Shown: one piece after another, positions 36,323 through 47,447 of the stretch
Numbering within the stretch: position 1 is the stretch's first letter
How the letters are laid out: every line of letters begins with the position of its first letter
The notes under the pieces: generated by a model
Database searches by the model: none
What the model was told of the DNA's origin: nothing
Seen by the model: the letters and a program-made list of their open reading frames with translations, nothing else
Assembly: GCA_015183035.1 (NCBI GenBank)
Contig: JACZZP010000009.1
Span: forward strand, 1,798,001-1,862,000
Length of the DNA: 64,000 bases
Source: Meloidogyne chitwoodi
Lineage: Eukaryota; Nematoda; Chromadorea; Rhabditida; Meloidogynidae
Direction: 5' to 3'
Program-made: the position numbers and the translations under genes

Positions 36323-38066
36323 TAATTTAATAATTATGAAGACTAAAAAAATATTTAATTATAAAATATGAACGAAAAGTTAGAAAATTTTTTATTAAAA
36401 AGATTTTGAAATTTAAATAAAATTTAGAAATTTAAGAAATAAATTTTTTAAATTTAAATCACATGTATTTTTTAAAGACCAATAATTAAAAAAGAATAAA
36501 AGAATTTTTAATTTTTAGCATTTATCTTGTGACTTTAATAGATTTTCTGTTATTACTTATTGCACTTTAATAAAATTTAGAAATATTAATTTTATTTTAA
36601 AGAAATTAAGAAATAATATTTTATTATTATTAAATAAATATAAATTAATTTATTTTAATTTTTTTAATTTTAATCAGAAAATATGTGAAAATAAAAATTT
36701 TAGATTTATTATTAGAAAAAATTTTTCTCAAAGCTCTTATTCTAATTTTTAAATATTGAACAAAAAAATTAAAATAATTTAAATTAATAAATTAATTTAA
36801 ATCTAATAAATTTAAAAAATTTATTTTAATTTATTTAATAAAATAAATTTCAAAATTTTTTTTTAAAAGTCAGATGGAAGAAATGTGACTTTATCAAATG
36901 GTCTAAAAATCAATTGGATGTACAATTGTAAATAGAATATCAGACAAAAAAATATAAATATATTAAAATATAAATGTTTAATTAATTTTTATATTTAAAA
37001 AAGTACATAAATAAATATATATTTGAAAATTAAATTTTATTTAATATTTTTTAAATAAAAATAGGTAACTGATAACCTATGTGTTAATTTGAGCATTTCT
37101 ACTTTAAAATTATAATAAAAATATATTTATTAAAAATTATAAAATTTTAAATAACTTAAAATAAAAAATAAAATCAATTATTTATTTATTAAAGAATACG
37201 TGTATATAATAAATGTCTAATAAAAATTCCCTCATTTATCTCTTATCCATCAATCAATTAATTTTATTATTTTAGAGTCTAGAGAAAAAATTAATTAATT
37301 AAAAAAATAAATACATATTTTAATAATAAAACTATTAATTTATAAAATTAAAAAATAATTGAAATTAATTCATTTAAAAATAATTTAATTTTTATTAAAA
37401 ATAAAAAATATTAGGTGCATTATAAATTAAATAAATTTAATTAATTTAATTTATAATTTTAAATTTTTTAAATTATTATAAGGTCTAAATAATCTAAATA
37501 ATTTTTATTATTTATTTTTATTATTTTTAATTTTATAATTAATTAATTAATTAAAATAAATATTTAAAAATATTTATTTTCTTATTTGGCAATTTTTAAA
37601 AGCAAAAATTTAAAAAATTAAACTTTGTATAAATCAGCTTATTAATTTAAAATATTATTTAATTATTATCAGTTAACAAAATTGAAAAATTATATTTTTT
37701 ATTTTAAAAGATTATTCCACACCTTTTTTATTTAAATTTTGCAAATATATTTTAAATAATTTTCTTATCAATTTGATGAGTAAAATAATATTACCTATAA
37801 ACCACTCCTTATTTAAATATCCGGAATTTATTAATAAAAATAAAAATTAAAGTATTTAATATTTTATTAAAATAAATTTAAAAAAATTATATAATTATTT
37901 TTGAATTATTTTAATAAATATTAATTTACCCTTCTGAACTTCAAAATTATTTTAAAAAATAAATAATTTTTTTTAATCTCTTAAATTATAAAATTTAATT
38001 TTCTAAATTTTTTGATAGACTTGTTAAAAATTTAAAAATCTTTTTTAAATATTATTTTTAATAAAA
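36323..38066. other. Divergent intergenic region between PL3-family and saposin-like genes
   Basis: There is no gene. It serves as upstream region for both neighbours. A TGCACTT word at 36561-36567, about 240 bp upstream of the PL3-family start, resembles a promoter motif reported for Meloidogyne gland effectors as I recall it, but chance occurrence is likely. Confidence 0.4.
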
Positions 38067-38757
38067 ATGCAAAATAAAATAATTATTACATTTTTGGTTA
38101 TTTCTGTTTTTTGTATTATTAGTAACGAAGGTCTTCCTAAAGAATCTAGAATAAATAATGAAAATAAAATTAATACAAATATTAATCAAAATTTGGTAAA
38201 AATTAATTAATTTAAAAATAAATAATTTATTTTTAAAAAAGTTAAAATTTGGAACTTGTTTTGTTTGTAAAGAAACAATTATACAAATGAGATTTTTCCT
38301 TAGCAATCCACAAATGGAAGAAAAAATTAGAAAATATATTCGACTTAATTTATGTCCAAAAATTGGAATATTTCAACAAATGGTTTATTTTATTTTTTAA
38401 TTTTTAATAATAAATTGTCTTTTTTTGATTTAAATTATTTATTAAATATAAAAAAATATTATTTTAGTGTGAAGATTTTGTTGATAATGAAATGGCTGAT
38501 TTTTTTGAAGATATGGAATTTTATATGAATAATCCTGAACAGGTTAATTATTTTTTAAAAATTAAAATAAATACAAAAATACTATAACAATTTTTAAAAA
38601 TTCTAAAGAATTTATTTAAATAAAAAAATAATTTAATTTTTAGGCTTGTATGGAAATGTCTTTTTGCCCAATAAATAATAATATTTCAATAAATTCACCA
38701 AGTATTAATTTTTTAAGTAAAGAAATTGAAAAAGAAGAAAATAAAATTAATGCTTAA
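38067..38757 (+). CDS. Saposin B-type (SapB) secreted protein
   Basis: Exons 38067-38195, 38242-38382, 38468-38542 and 38644-38757 join in phase (152 residues). A signal peptide (MQNKIIITFLVISVFCIISN) is followed by a pro-like Asn/Lys stretch. The SapB domain shows the six-Cys pattern: FGTCFVCKE, NLCPK, MCEDFVDNE and ACMEMSFC, with the FVD and PEQAC blocks typical of the fold. Saposin-like proteins bind or disrupt lipid membranes; nematode SPP members act as antimicrobial pore-formers in the gut or as secreted lipid-binding factors. One domain only, as in most nematode SPP proteins. The tail after the last Cys is acidic. Confidence in the fold is high; the role is inferred from family. Confidence 0.85.
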
Positions 38758-38976
38758 AGAATTATAGAAGAAGAATATTATTATTTAAAAATAAATTAAA
38801 ATATATTAATTAAATTTTTAAATTATATTTTGATAAAACAATTAAATAAATAAATAGTATAATTTTTATTAAAAATTAAATTTTTATATTTAATAAAAAC
38901 TAAACAAATTATTACTATAAATATTTCTGGGATTTTGTTTTTTTTTAATTATTATTTAAATTAATTCTTTTTTAAT

Positions 38977-41504
38977 TTATGTAGGAATATATTTTTCATT
39001 TAAAGGTTCTGCTGGAACTGAAATAACAGCAACTGTATCAGCAGTTAAATCATCTTCAAATTTAATTGGTTCTTTAGAAGATTCTTTATTTGCTTGAATA
39101 ACAGGTACACAAGCTAAAGGAATATTTTCTTCATTTGGTAAACAAAAATTAATATTATTATTATCTTCTTTATTATTATTATTATTACATTTTAATACAC
39201 GTATTGTCCATCTCATAGGTTCACATTCAATTAAAGGAAGTAAACGACCTAATAAAATTTGTGAAGGACTATTACTTAAACATTCTACTTCTATTAATGT
39301 TGAAGGAATTCTCTTTAAATTTAATTAAAATTATTTATTTATTTTTATAAATTAAATAAAGAACCTTTTCCTTATAATTAAGAACAAATTTAAACGGACA
39401 AATTGCTCGTAATGTAAATGGAGTATTTGCATCTACACTAAAATAATTAAATAAATAATTTTTTTAAATTATTTTTTGTAATATATTTACACTTTTTTAT
39501 TGTTTTTTTATTGGCTAGATTTATACAAAAGGAAAAGAATAAACCAACTAATTAACCTTTAATACCAAATTGTTAAAAAGTAAATTTTAATTTTTTAAAA
39601 CTTTAACAATTAAATATACCGTATTTCCTATAATAGTGCTCCCCCTTAATTAGTGCTCCACCCTGAAATAGTACTCCCTTTTGGAGGTAGGTTGAAAAAT
39701 AGTACTCCACCCTGAAATAGTGCTCCACCCTGAAATAGTACTCCACTCTATTTAAAAAATATAAAAATAACGTGCTTATTCTTTGAAACATTTATTTATT
39801 CTCTGCAATCGTTTATAGCTACTTTTTTTGTTTTTAGTCTAAAAATGTCTGATAAAATGTTATTGTGTTGTGAATCAGTGTTTGCGTGACCGGCCTTTTC
39901 CCGGTCATAAAAATGACCTGACCTGACCGGAAATTTCGGTCATCAAAAATAACTGACCATGATCGCAATTTCGGTAGGTCAGGTCACATTTGGTCATGAC
40001 CGAACATGACCGGAAAATTTTTGAAATATAAGGGCTACAAAAATTCATATGGCATATATTTTTGTTTTAAATTTATTTATAGGACAGTAATAATTAAAAA
40101 GAATACATTTAAATAAACTTAATTCATTAATGAATGATTTAAATAGATAAATAGGGCTGTAATTCAAAAGTTTATGCTTTTAATGGGTAGCAAAAGAATA
40201 CTGCGAAAAAATGCTCAATCGGTGCACTAAAAATAAAAAAATTCAGATTCCTGGGATCCCGACCAGGGTTGCCGCGGGTGAGCTCAAGTGCCGGGTTCGG
40301 GTCGGGTAGATTTTCATAAATTTCGGGTGTCGGGTAGTTTGTGCGCTGCAGGCGAAAATTTTTGAAAAATTATTACTTTAGTTGCCAAAAAATTCACCTT
40401 TTTTAACGTTGAATCAAAAATATAGGATTATTTTTTCTTCTAAAATGTTTAAAAATTAAAGAAAAATAAGGATAAACAAATTTGATAATAATTAACGACA
40501 GGAACTAAATTGCAAACATCAAAGGACTCGAACCTACAGTTAAGTTTGGACTCAAGTCTAACACACTAACCACTTAACCATACTCAACTAACATAAGATT
40601 CAAATTAATTCTAAATAAATCTTTCTCATTAATAATTCTTCTATTCCCCATGTAAGAGTGAAAGAAGGAAAAGAAAAGGGGAAAAATTAAATAACGGTCA
40701 GTGACATTTGACGATTTCGGTTATATGACCGGTCATGACCATTTTAAATTTTTGGTCAAAAAATCTTGGAGGTAGGTTGAAAAATAGTACTCCACCCTTA
40801 ATTAGTGCTCCACCCTGAAATAGTACTCCGTTTTGGAGGTAGGTTGAAAAATAGTACTCCAGGAGCACTATTATAGGAAATACGGTAATATATATTTTTA
40901 AATATTCATTATTAATAATTTTATAGATTAATCCTCAAAAATAATAATAAAATATATTTTAAGTATTTTACCGATGTCTATGATTTTTTCTCATTCTTCT
41001 ACCTCCTTTCATTATTATTCTATTATTATTATTATTTAATTTATCATTTTCTACTATTAAATGTTTTGTATCAATTGAAGAAACAATAATTTGAGATAAA
41101 CTAAGTCCATTTATTTTTCTTTTTGAAGAATTTAATTTAATTAATAATTCTGGACTAGATGGTGATATTGGGGTATAATTACTTTCATTTTGATAATTTA
41201 TCCAATTAAATAATTCTTCTGCTGAGTTACTTATTTCAGAAGATGCAAAAAATATTGGAGAAAATAATAAAAGTTGTTTGCTATATTTATTATTTTTAAA
41301 TAATTAAAATTTTAAAATTTTATTTTGAATTAATCTTCTTAATTATTTTTTAATTTTTGTTAAATTGTAAAAAATAATAATTATTATTTTAATATTATAT
41401 TACCTATCAATTAATATAATTATAGCCAAACATAATTTAAAATTAATAAATATATTATTTTTATTAATAAAGAATAAATTTATTTGTTTTCGTTTTTTGA
41501 GCAT
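38977..41504 (-). CDS. Interleukin-17-like cytokine
   Basis: Exons 41504-41404, 41280-40972, 39437-39365 and 39312-38977 join exactly (272 residues). A hydrophobic signal or anchor lies at about 22-46 (LCLAIIILID, LLLFSPIFFA). A basic stretch with KGGRRMRKNHRHR (about 125-137) precedes the conserved domain and could be a pro-protein cleavage site. The C-terminal half fits the IL-17 pattern: ICPFKFVLNY, then RIPSTLIEVEC (R-x-P-x-x-I-x-E-x-x-C), then ECEPMRWTIRVLKC (C-x-P-x-x-x-x-I-x-V-L), then FCLPNEENIPLACVPV. Cysteines are at 150, 172, 191, 203, 218 and 229. Nematodes have IL-17-type ligands that act on neurons to tune sensory responses through IL-17 receptor homologues. The intron between exons 2 and 3 (39438-40971) holds a nested transposon. 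Family moderately confident; ligand activity is inference. Confidence 0.72.
39880..40770. mobile_element. Nested repeat insertion with GGTCATGACC and CGGGTCGGGT arrays
   Basis: This GC-richer block interrupts the outer element. It has palindromic GGTCATGACCGG-type words at 39887-40016 and again at 40697-40760. A different block in the middle (about 40262-40395) contains CCGCGGGTGAGCTCAAGTG, GGGTTCGGGTCGGGTAG and the core GCGCTGCAGGCGAAAATTTT followed by GTTGCCAAAAAATTCACC. That block matches the reverse complement of 6903-6996 in the CCGGAT element. Exact boundaries are not resolved; I could not find convincing terminal repeats for the inner insertion. Confidence 0.6.
40523..40590 (-). repeat. 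tRNA-like / SINE-like segment with A and B boxes
   Basis: On the minus strand TGGTTAAGTGG (40580-40570) fits a tRNA A box and GGTTCGAGTCC (40534-40524) is a perfect B box, about 35 bp apart. Between them GTTAGACTTGAGTCCAAAC can form a weak anticodon-like arm. The acceptor and T stems do not pair well, so it is not a working tRNA. It looks like a decayed Ser/Leu-type tRNA or a tRNA-derived SINE head inside the nested element. Confidence 0.5.
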
Positions 41505-42773
41505 TATTTAAATATTTTTTGGGATTAATTTAAATAATATTTGTATTTATTATTATTGTTGTTCTGGGATATTTATAATTTTAAAATTTATTTATTTATT
41601 AGAATTAATTAAATTACATTTAAATAAACTAATAAAATTAAAAATTTAAATTTTAATAATTTTTTTATAATTTAAAGTCTTTTTAAAATAAATTATAAAT
41701 ATAGGAGGAAATAATAAAATATCAAAAAAAAACAAATTTATATTAAAAGATTTACAATTAATTAGTTAAGGATAATCTAATAATTTTTGTAGAATATTAA
41801 AATATATTAGAATTATAATTTGCACTAAATAAATTAATTAATAAAAAAAACAAATAAATGGTCAGTCTATATAAATGTTATATTTTAAATATATAATTAT
41901 TATTTCATTAATTATTTTGGTAAATAATTAATATATATTTATTTTAATTATATATATTTAGATTATTTAAAACAATTTAAATAAATAAATAATAAATATT
42001 TAAAACACATTTTTTTAAAAAATATTCTTTGTATCTTAAACTAAAAGCTTTTAAATAATTTTGTGTTACCTAATTTAGTCTCAAGTAAATAAATCAAAAA
42101 TATTTTTAGATAAATATTATTAAATACTTAAAAGCAAAAAATGTAGCAAAAAGTTAAAAAAATAAGTAGATTTTATATATTATTACGTCTTTATAACTTT
42201 TTTTTATAAATAAAATACTTTAAAGGATTAATTTATTATTTTCATTAAGGATATTTTTAGAAAAGTAATAAATTTTATTTGAAATATATAAATGTTAAAA
42301 TATTAATAAAATATAATATAAGGATATACTACTATTTACATTTAAATAAAATATATTTTTAAAATAATTTAAATAAATCAAAAAATATTTTAATAGCTAA
42401 TCTAGGTAATATATGTATGTAGAGAATTATTAAATAATTTAAAACCTAAAATGATCTAAACATTAACAATAATTAAACGAAGTTGAGCATTTAACTGTTT
42501 TAGTTACGAAGGTCAAAAATCTATTAGGCCTTTTTATTAGATTTTTAATAAATTTTTTATTTTCCCTTAATTTTTGGAATTTCTTTTCTCCGAGTTACCA
42601 ATGCTCTCGTTTTTTTTAATTTTCTCAATCCAAAATATCTACTAAATTAAATATAAAATTATACTATAATGTGGGGGAATTTCAGAATGCTTAAATATAA
42701 TTAAATACTTAAATAAATATGGGAGAGTAAAATTAAAAAACATTTAATTAAATTTAAAAAAAAATTCAATTAA
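41505..42773. other. Intergenic, AT-rich
   Basis: This is the upstream region of the IL-17-like gene and the 3' flank of the next minus-strand gene. No exon is seen. A slightly less AT-rich patch around 42480-42640 has no clear structure. Confidence 0.4.
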
Positions 42774-45700
42774 TTAATAATTTTCTGAAAAATGATTAAT
42801 AATATACAATTCCAATTTTTCTTCTTCAACAAAATTAGGAATTTCTTCATTAATCTCGTCTAATAAATTTTTATTATTTAAAATAAAATTATCTAAATTA
42901 TTTATTTCTTTAAATTCTTCATAAACTTTTAATAATTTAAAAATTATTGAAGTAATTTCATATAAAATTTCTTTTTCCCCTTTTTCTTCATTGGAACAAT
43001 ATAATTTAATTAAATTATTTTTGTTAAATAAACTTTTTTTATTTTTTAAAAATTTAAAAATATTTTCAGACAATATCAAAATATCAAAAGGATTTTTATT
43101 TAAATTTATTTCTTGTTCTAAATTTATTTATAATATTATTATTTTTTTAATAAATTTAAATTTTTACCTTTTTTTTGTAAAAAAGAATTTAGACTTTTTA
43201 TAATTTTATTTTCAATTTTCATAACTTTTAAGATGTTTTTACATTTTATTAAAATATTTTCATTATTATTATTATTAACAAAAGAATTATTATAATCTTC
43301 TTTATTTTCACTATTATTATTTGTATTATAATCAAAACTAAATGAATTACTAGTACTCATTTCTTCTCTTTTATTATTTTTAAATTCATATATAATTTTA
43401 TTAATTAAATCAGAATTTATTTGTGAGATGATCCAATCAATTGTTTTATGAAATAAATTTGCAATTTTAATAAATTGAATTAATTTAATTTTATTATTAA
43501 ATATTGACTTAAAAAGAAAACTTTTTAGTTAAATTCAAAATACTTATAATTTATCGAATATTCCTAATTTTATAGGAGAAATCTTATTTGACTTATATTT
43601 TTAATTAATATGTATTTATTATATTTTTTTTTCTGAATAATGTTTTTTTAAATTATGAATATTTTAATAATTAAAAAAAAAATAATTAAAATATATATTT
43701 ACCTCCAACTTTTTCCAATTTTTTTCATCTTTATTTGTCATTTTACTTGTATCAAATAAAATACTATCAATTTTACTTTGAATAACCTCTTCATAACAAA
43801 TTAATTCATCATCAGGATTATTTTTAATTAATTTATTATTACATTTATTTAATTTTTTTAATGATTTTGAATTTATTGTTAATTTATTAAATAATTTTTT
43901 ATGTTCATTACAATGTTTTAATAAACTGTCCTTTACATTATTTAGTCTATAAATTAATTAGATAGTTGATAAAGTATTAAATATAAAATTATTTTAATTA
44001 CAAAATTTTTTAAGATTTTTTTAAAAATAAAAAGGTTAATTTAAAATAAAATTTTTTATATTTTTATTTATTATTATTTTTTTAAATTATTAATATTTTA
44101 AAAATAAAATTATTTATTCTATTTTATAATATTTAATATTTCCCTTTTTAAATTAATTTCCTATTTTTTATATTTTAAAAATAATAAAATTATTAAAAAA
44201 AATAAATTTTAATTATATATTTACATTTCAACATAATTTTCATCCATATTGTCAATTACTTTATTAATAACAAAATTTTCTAGATATTTTTTTTTATTAT
44301 TTATTTTATCCAAATAATATTCTTCATTATATTTTATAATATTATTAGTTACTATTATATCAAAATTTTGAAAAATAATTTTTAATTTTTTAAATAAATC
44401 ATTCATATAATCAGAACGAAAAATTAAATGATTTTTAATTATTCCTTCTGTTTCGTTATTAATTTCTTTATTTATTTTTATTTGTTTTAATAAAATATTA
44501 AATTCTTCCTAAATTAAAAAAAAAAGAATTAAATATGATAAAAAACAGGCTAAAGTTTAGCTCTAAAAGAGAAAATCCAACCCTTATTTATGTTTTTTTC
44601 TTTTATTTTTAAAAAAGAAAATCTTTCTAATTTCTCTTAATTAAAAAAAAAATTATTGAAGGAGAGTATTTACAAACTCAAAATTAGGTATAGAAATTAT
44701 TTTTTAAAATTAAAACTAGGGTGCCTCCCCGACCCATCGGGGGCGGAAATGTCGGGGGACGGGGATCGTCGGGGGAAGCATGTCGGGGGTCAGGTAGGGG
44801 GTCAGCATAACCTTCGGGGACGGGGTCGGGGACGGGGGTGGTCGGGGGAAGTACGTCGGGGTTCGGGTCGGGGGTGGAGGTTCGGGGTCGGGTCGGGGTA
44901 ACCAAAAATTAATTTTTCAAAGCAAATTTTTATTTAAAAAATCTATATACACAAACAATGGAAATCAAACTTTCTGCTAACTATAAATGCTAAATATTCT
45001 CCTCTTTAGCGCTGCAGGCGAAATTTTGAAAATTTATTTTCCTCTAGTTGCCAAAAATTCTTCTTTTCACTTGACCAAGTTTCGGTCATGACCACATGTT
45101 ACCAGACATGACTGGATTGACCTGACCGAAGATGCCGGCCATGTTCAGGTCATCTTTGGTGACTGAAAAAATTGGAAGGAACTGGTAACAATACCATGTT
45201 CCTAGGAATCGAACCACATATAGGTTAAAAGTAAGGTTGTCAGAAAATTTTAAAAAATGTAATTTGAACATAAAAGATATGTACGGTTAAAAATACGCAA
45301 ATAAGGAATAATTCATTTTTTCAGCGCCGCAGGCGAAAATTTTTGAAATTAATTGAACTCTAGTTGCCAAAAATTCACTTTTTCCATAATAATTGTCAAA
45401 ATTTTTAAAAATATTTTTCAATAACTCCATCATCAGGGGTGCTTGTCATCCCCGAAAACGTCGGGGGAGACCTTCGGGGATCGGGTCGGGGGAAAGCAAA
45501 TCTTTCGGGGACGGGGTCGGGGACGGGGGACGTCGGGGGCAGCATGTCGGGGTTCGGGTCGGGGAAAACCTCCAAAAATGTCGGGGATCGGGGTCGGGGT
45601 TTCGGGGGCACGGGGACGGGGAGGCACCCTAATTAAAACCTTAAGCCCCGATTCTCCTCTTCTCTTTTATTAACACACAAAAATTAACTAGTCGGTAAAC

Positions 45701-46428
45701 TGTTAAAATTATAGACAAAAAGATTTTCTAATTTCGTTTTATTTTTATCCGAAAATTTTTTTAAATTTATTATTACAATTATAATTAATTAATTAATTTT
45801 TAAATTAAAATAACACAAACCATCTTTTTCTCATCAAAATACAATTTTTCAATATTTTCTAACATAATTTTCATATTATATTTTTTATTAATAATTAATT
45901 TATTTAATTCTTTAATTAATAAATTCACTAAATCAACATCATTTTTGGTAATTATAATTTTAGTTAATTCTGGACAAATTGAATTAAGAATTTCTATTTC
46001 ATTTTTCTGATATTTTTCCATTTCTGTTATTCTTTTTGAATATTTTTTAATTATTTCTAAAATTGGAATGAAAAGTGTTTCTTTTTTGATATTTTGTTGT
46101 TCATCAGATTTAATGTTAAAAGAATTATTTGACAAATATTTTCCCTCTTGAGTTGTTAAATGAGAATTATTTACCTCCTAAATTTAATTCAAAAAAATAA
46201 ATTTAATTACCTTCATTTAAATATTTACTTTTAAGTTTTTAGAATTTTTAATATTTTTTTTACTTATTTTTAGACCCAGTCTCGAACAAAAAATGTTTTA
46301 TCAAACAACCCGCCTATTATTTTTAAACAATAATATTTTTTAATTTTAAAATTTACATAAGAACAAACATTTGAATATGCAAAACATACTAAAATAATTA
46401 AAATTATTAAAAGAAAGCGAATAATCAT
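42774..46428 (-). CDS. Secreted helical Lys/Asn-rich protein, unknown
   Basis: Six exons join in phase: 46428-46357, 46177-45821, 44508-44225, 43946-43703, 43507-43168 and 43117-42774 (546 residues). A signal peptide (MIIRFLLIILIILVCFAYS) opens the protein. The rest is dominated by amphipathic Lys/Glu/Asn/Ile/Leu helices, for example ILEIIKKYSKRITEMEKYQK and NILKVMKIENKIIKSLNSFL, with a Ser/Asn-rich linker (SFSFDYNTNNNSENKED). Scattered single cysteines show no domain pattern. It could be a secreted coiled-coil-type effector or a structural protein. I recognise no family. The 1.3-kb second intron (44509-45820) holds a complete GC-rich transposon; the other introns are about 50-280 nt. Exon joins are exact in phase, but composition is low-complexity, so small errors are possible. 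Confidence 0.62.
44718..45630. mobile_element. Non-autonomous DNA transposon with CGGGGACGGGG arrays, in an intron
   Basis: Terminal inverted repeats AGGGTGCCTCCCCG (44718-44731 and 45617-45630) are perfect. Flanks are a near-perfect 10-bp duplication, AATTAAAACT at 44708-44717 and AATTAAAACC at 45631-45640. Subterminal arrays of GTCGGGG and GACGGGG fill 44750-44900 and 45455-45620. The centre has the core GCGCTGCAGGCGAAA (45010) and GCGCCGCAGGCGAAAATTTT (45323), each followed by CTCTAGTTGCCAAAAATTC. Between them lies a degraded GGTCATGACC-type region (about 45065-45165). Open frames here reflect the GC array and are not genes. A 9-10 bp duplication again fits a Mutator-type origin. Confidence 0.88.
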
Positions 46429-46477
46429 CAATTATTACTAATATATTGTAGAAACCTTTAAAATAAAAATGGCTCAA

Positions 46478-47066
46478 CTAGTGCCTGTGCGAAGGTGGAA
46501 AAGTCATACCATTCGATTTGTCTCAACGAGCTGAGTCGAATGGTACCACTCTCATGTTTCAAAACTTACTATGAGCCGAGATACAGACCCCCGAAAATCG
46601 AAAAACCATAGGGGGGAGTAAGCTCATTTGAGTTGATTACCGCGGCTACATTTAAATTATTTTCATTTAATTAATTTTGTTGTAATTATAGCTGTAGAAT
46701 AACGCATGTACCAAAAGCCAACCAGGGATGGGCTCCCAAACGAAGAAGTCATAAAACACTCCCAATAGGTCCAAGTTTGACTCTTTCTATCAAACTTCGG
46801 TCCTTCATAACTTTGTTCAAAATCGTTCAATCAATCTATTTTATTCTCTTTCGATAGGTTTCGAAGAGCTCTTTCGAACGATCTTTCATACTCCTATTTG
46901 AATTTTTACCTTCAAAAAGAGCTTACTCCCCCCTATGGCTTTTCGATTTTCGGGGGTCTGTATCTCGGCTCATAGTCAGTTTTGAAACATGAGAGTGGTA
47001 CCATTCGACTCAGCTCGTTGAGACAAATCGAATGGTATGACTTTTCTTCCTTCGCACAGGCACTAG
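46478..47066. mobile_element. MITE with 148-bp inverted arms
   Basis: The arms at 46478-46625 and 46919-47066 are near-identical inverted copies beginning CTAGTGCCTGTGCGAAGG and ending at GGGGGGAGTAAGCTC. I count only a handful of mismatches, mostly at the outer GGTGG/GAAGA step and one base each near 46569 and 46606. Each arm also contains its own smaller inverted pair, ACCATTCGAT...ATCGAATGGT-like. The 293-bp centre has no coding sequence. Target duplication is unclear; GGCT flanks both sides. The high arm similarity suggests recent insertion or conversion. Confidence 0.9.
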
Positions 47067-47447
47067 GGCTACCATAAAAATATTTTTATTTAAATTAATT
47101 TAATAAATTAAATTTCTAAATTAATTATCTTTAATTAAAATTTTATTTAAATTAACTAAAATATATTTATTTATTCTAATTCTATCAATTTATTTTCCCT
47201 TTTCATCTCTCTCAATTATTTCTTCTCTCTTTTAACGTCAATCGTCTATTAATTCACTCGCCAATTTAAATCGTGGCACTTGCCCTTTTAAGATTTTTAG
47301 AATGTGACTTTTTAGCCAAATATTTTTTTTAATACATTAATTTACTCATGTGAATGCACTCTTTGTTAAAATATATTTTTAAATTCTTTTAAATTTATTT
47401 ATTATTTAAATATAAATTAATATTTATTTTATTTTTCATAAAATTAA
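47067..47447. other. Upstream region of EF-hand gene
   Basis: No gene. A short less AT-rich patch (about 47195-47300) with CTCTCTCAATT and CACTTGCCC words may be promoter sequence. Confidence 0.35.

Larger units (their letters stand above)
39617..40887. mobile_element. DNA transposon with 25-bp perfect ends and GTGCTCC/GTACTCC arrays (outer element)
   Basis: The ends are perfect inverted repeats: 39618-39642 (ACCGTATTTCCTATAATAGT...) and 40862-40886, extendable by one base each side. Just inside each end are tandem words of about 18 bp, TAGTGCTCCACCCTGAAA and its GTACTCC variant, with the spacer GGAGGTAGGTTGAAAAATAG. The copy lies wholly inside an intron of the IL-17-like gene and has been split by other repeats. 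No transposase is visible. A TA or short AT-rich target duplication is possible (as in Tc1/mariner-type), but the AT-rich flanks make it unclear. Confidence 0.85.

Noticed and set aside
44656..45673. Several Gly/Arg/Pro-rich frames on both strands
   Set aside because: They are translations of GTCGGGG/GACGGGG repeats within a transposon in an intron.
47067..47447. Spliced-leader RNA gene or operon-type intergenic region
   Set aside because: No SL1-like sequence and no U-rich element between closely spaced same-strand genes was recognised.
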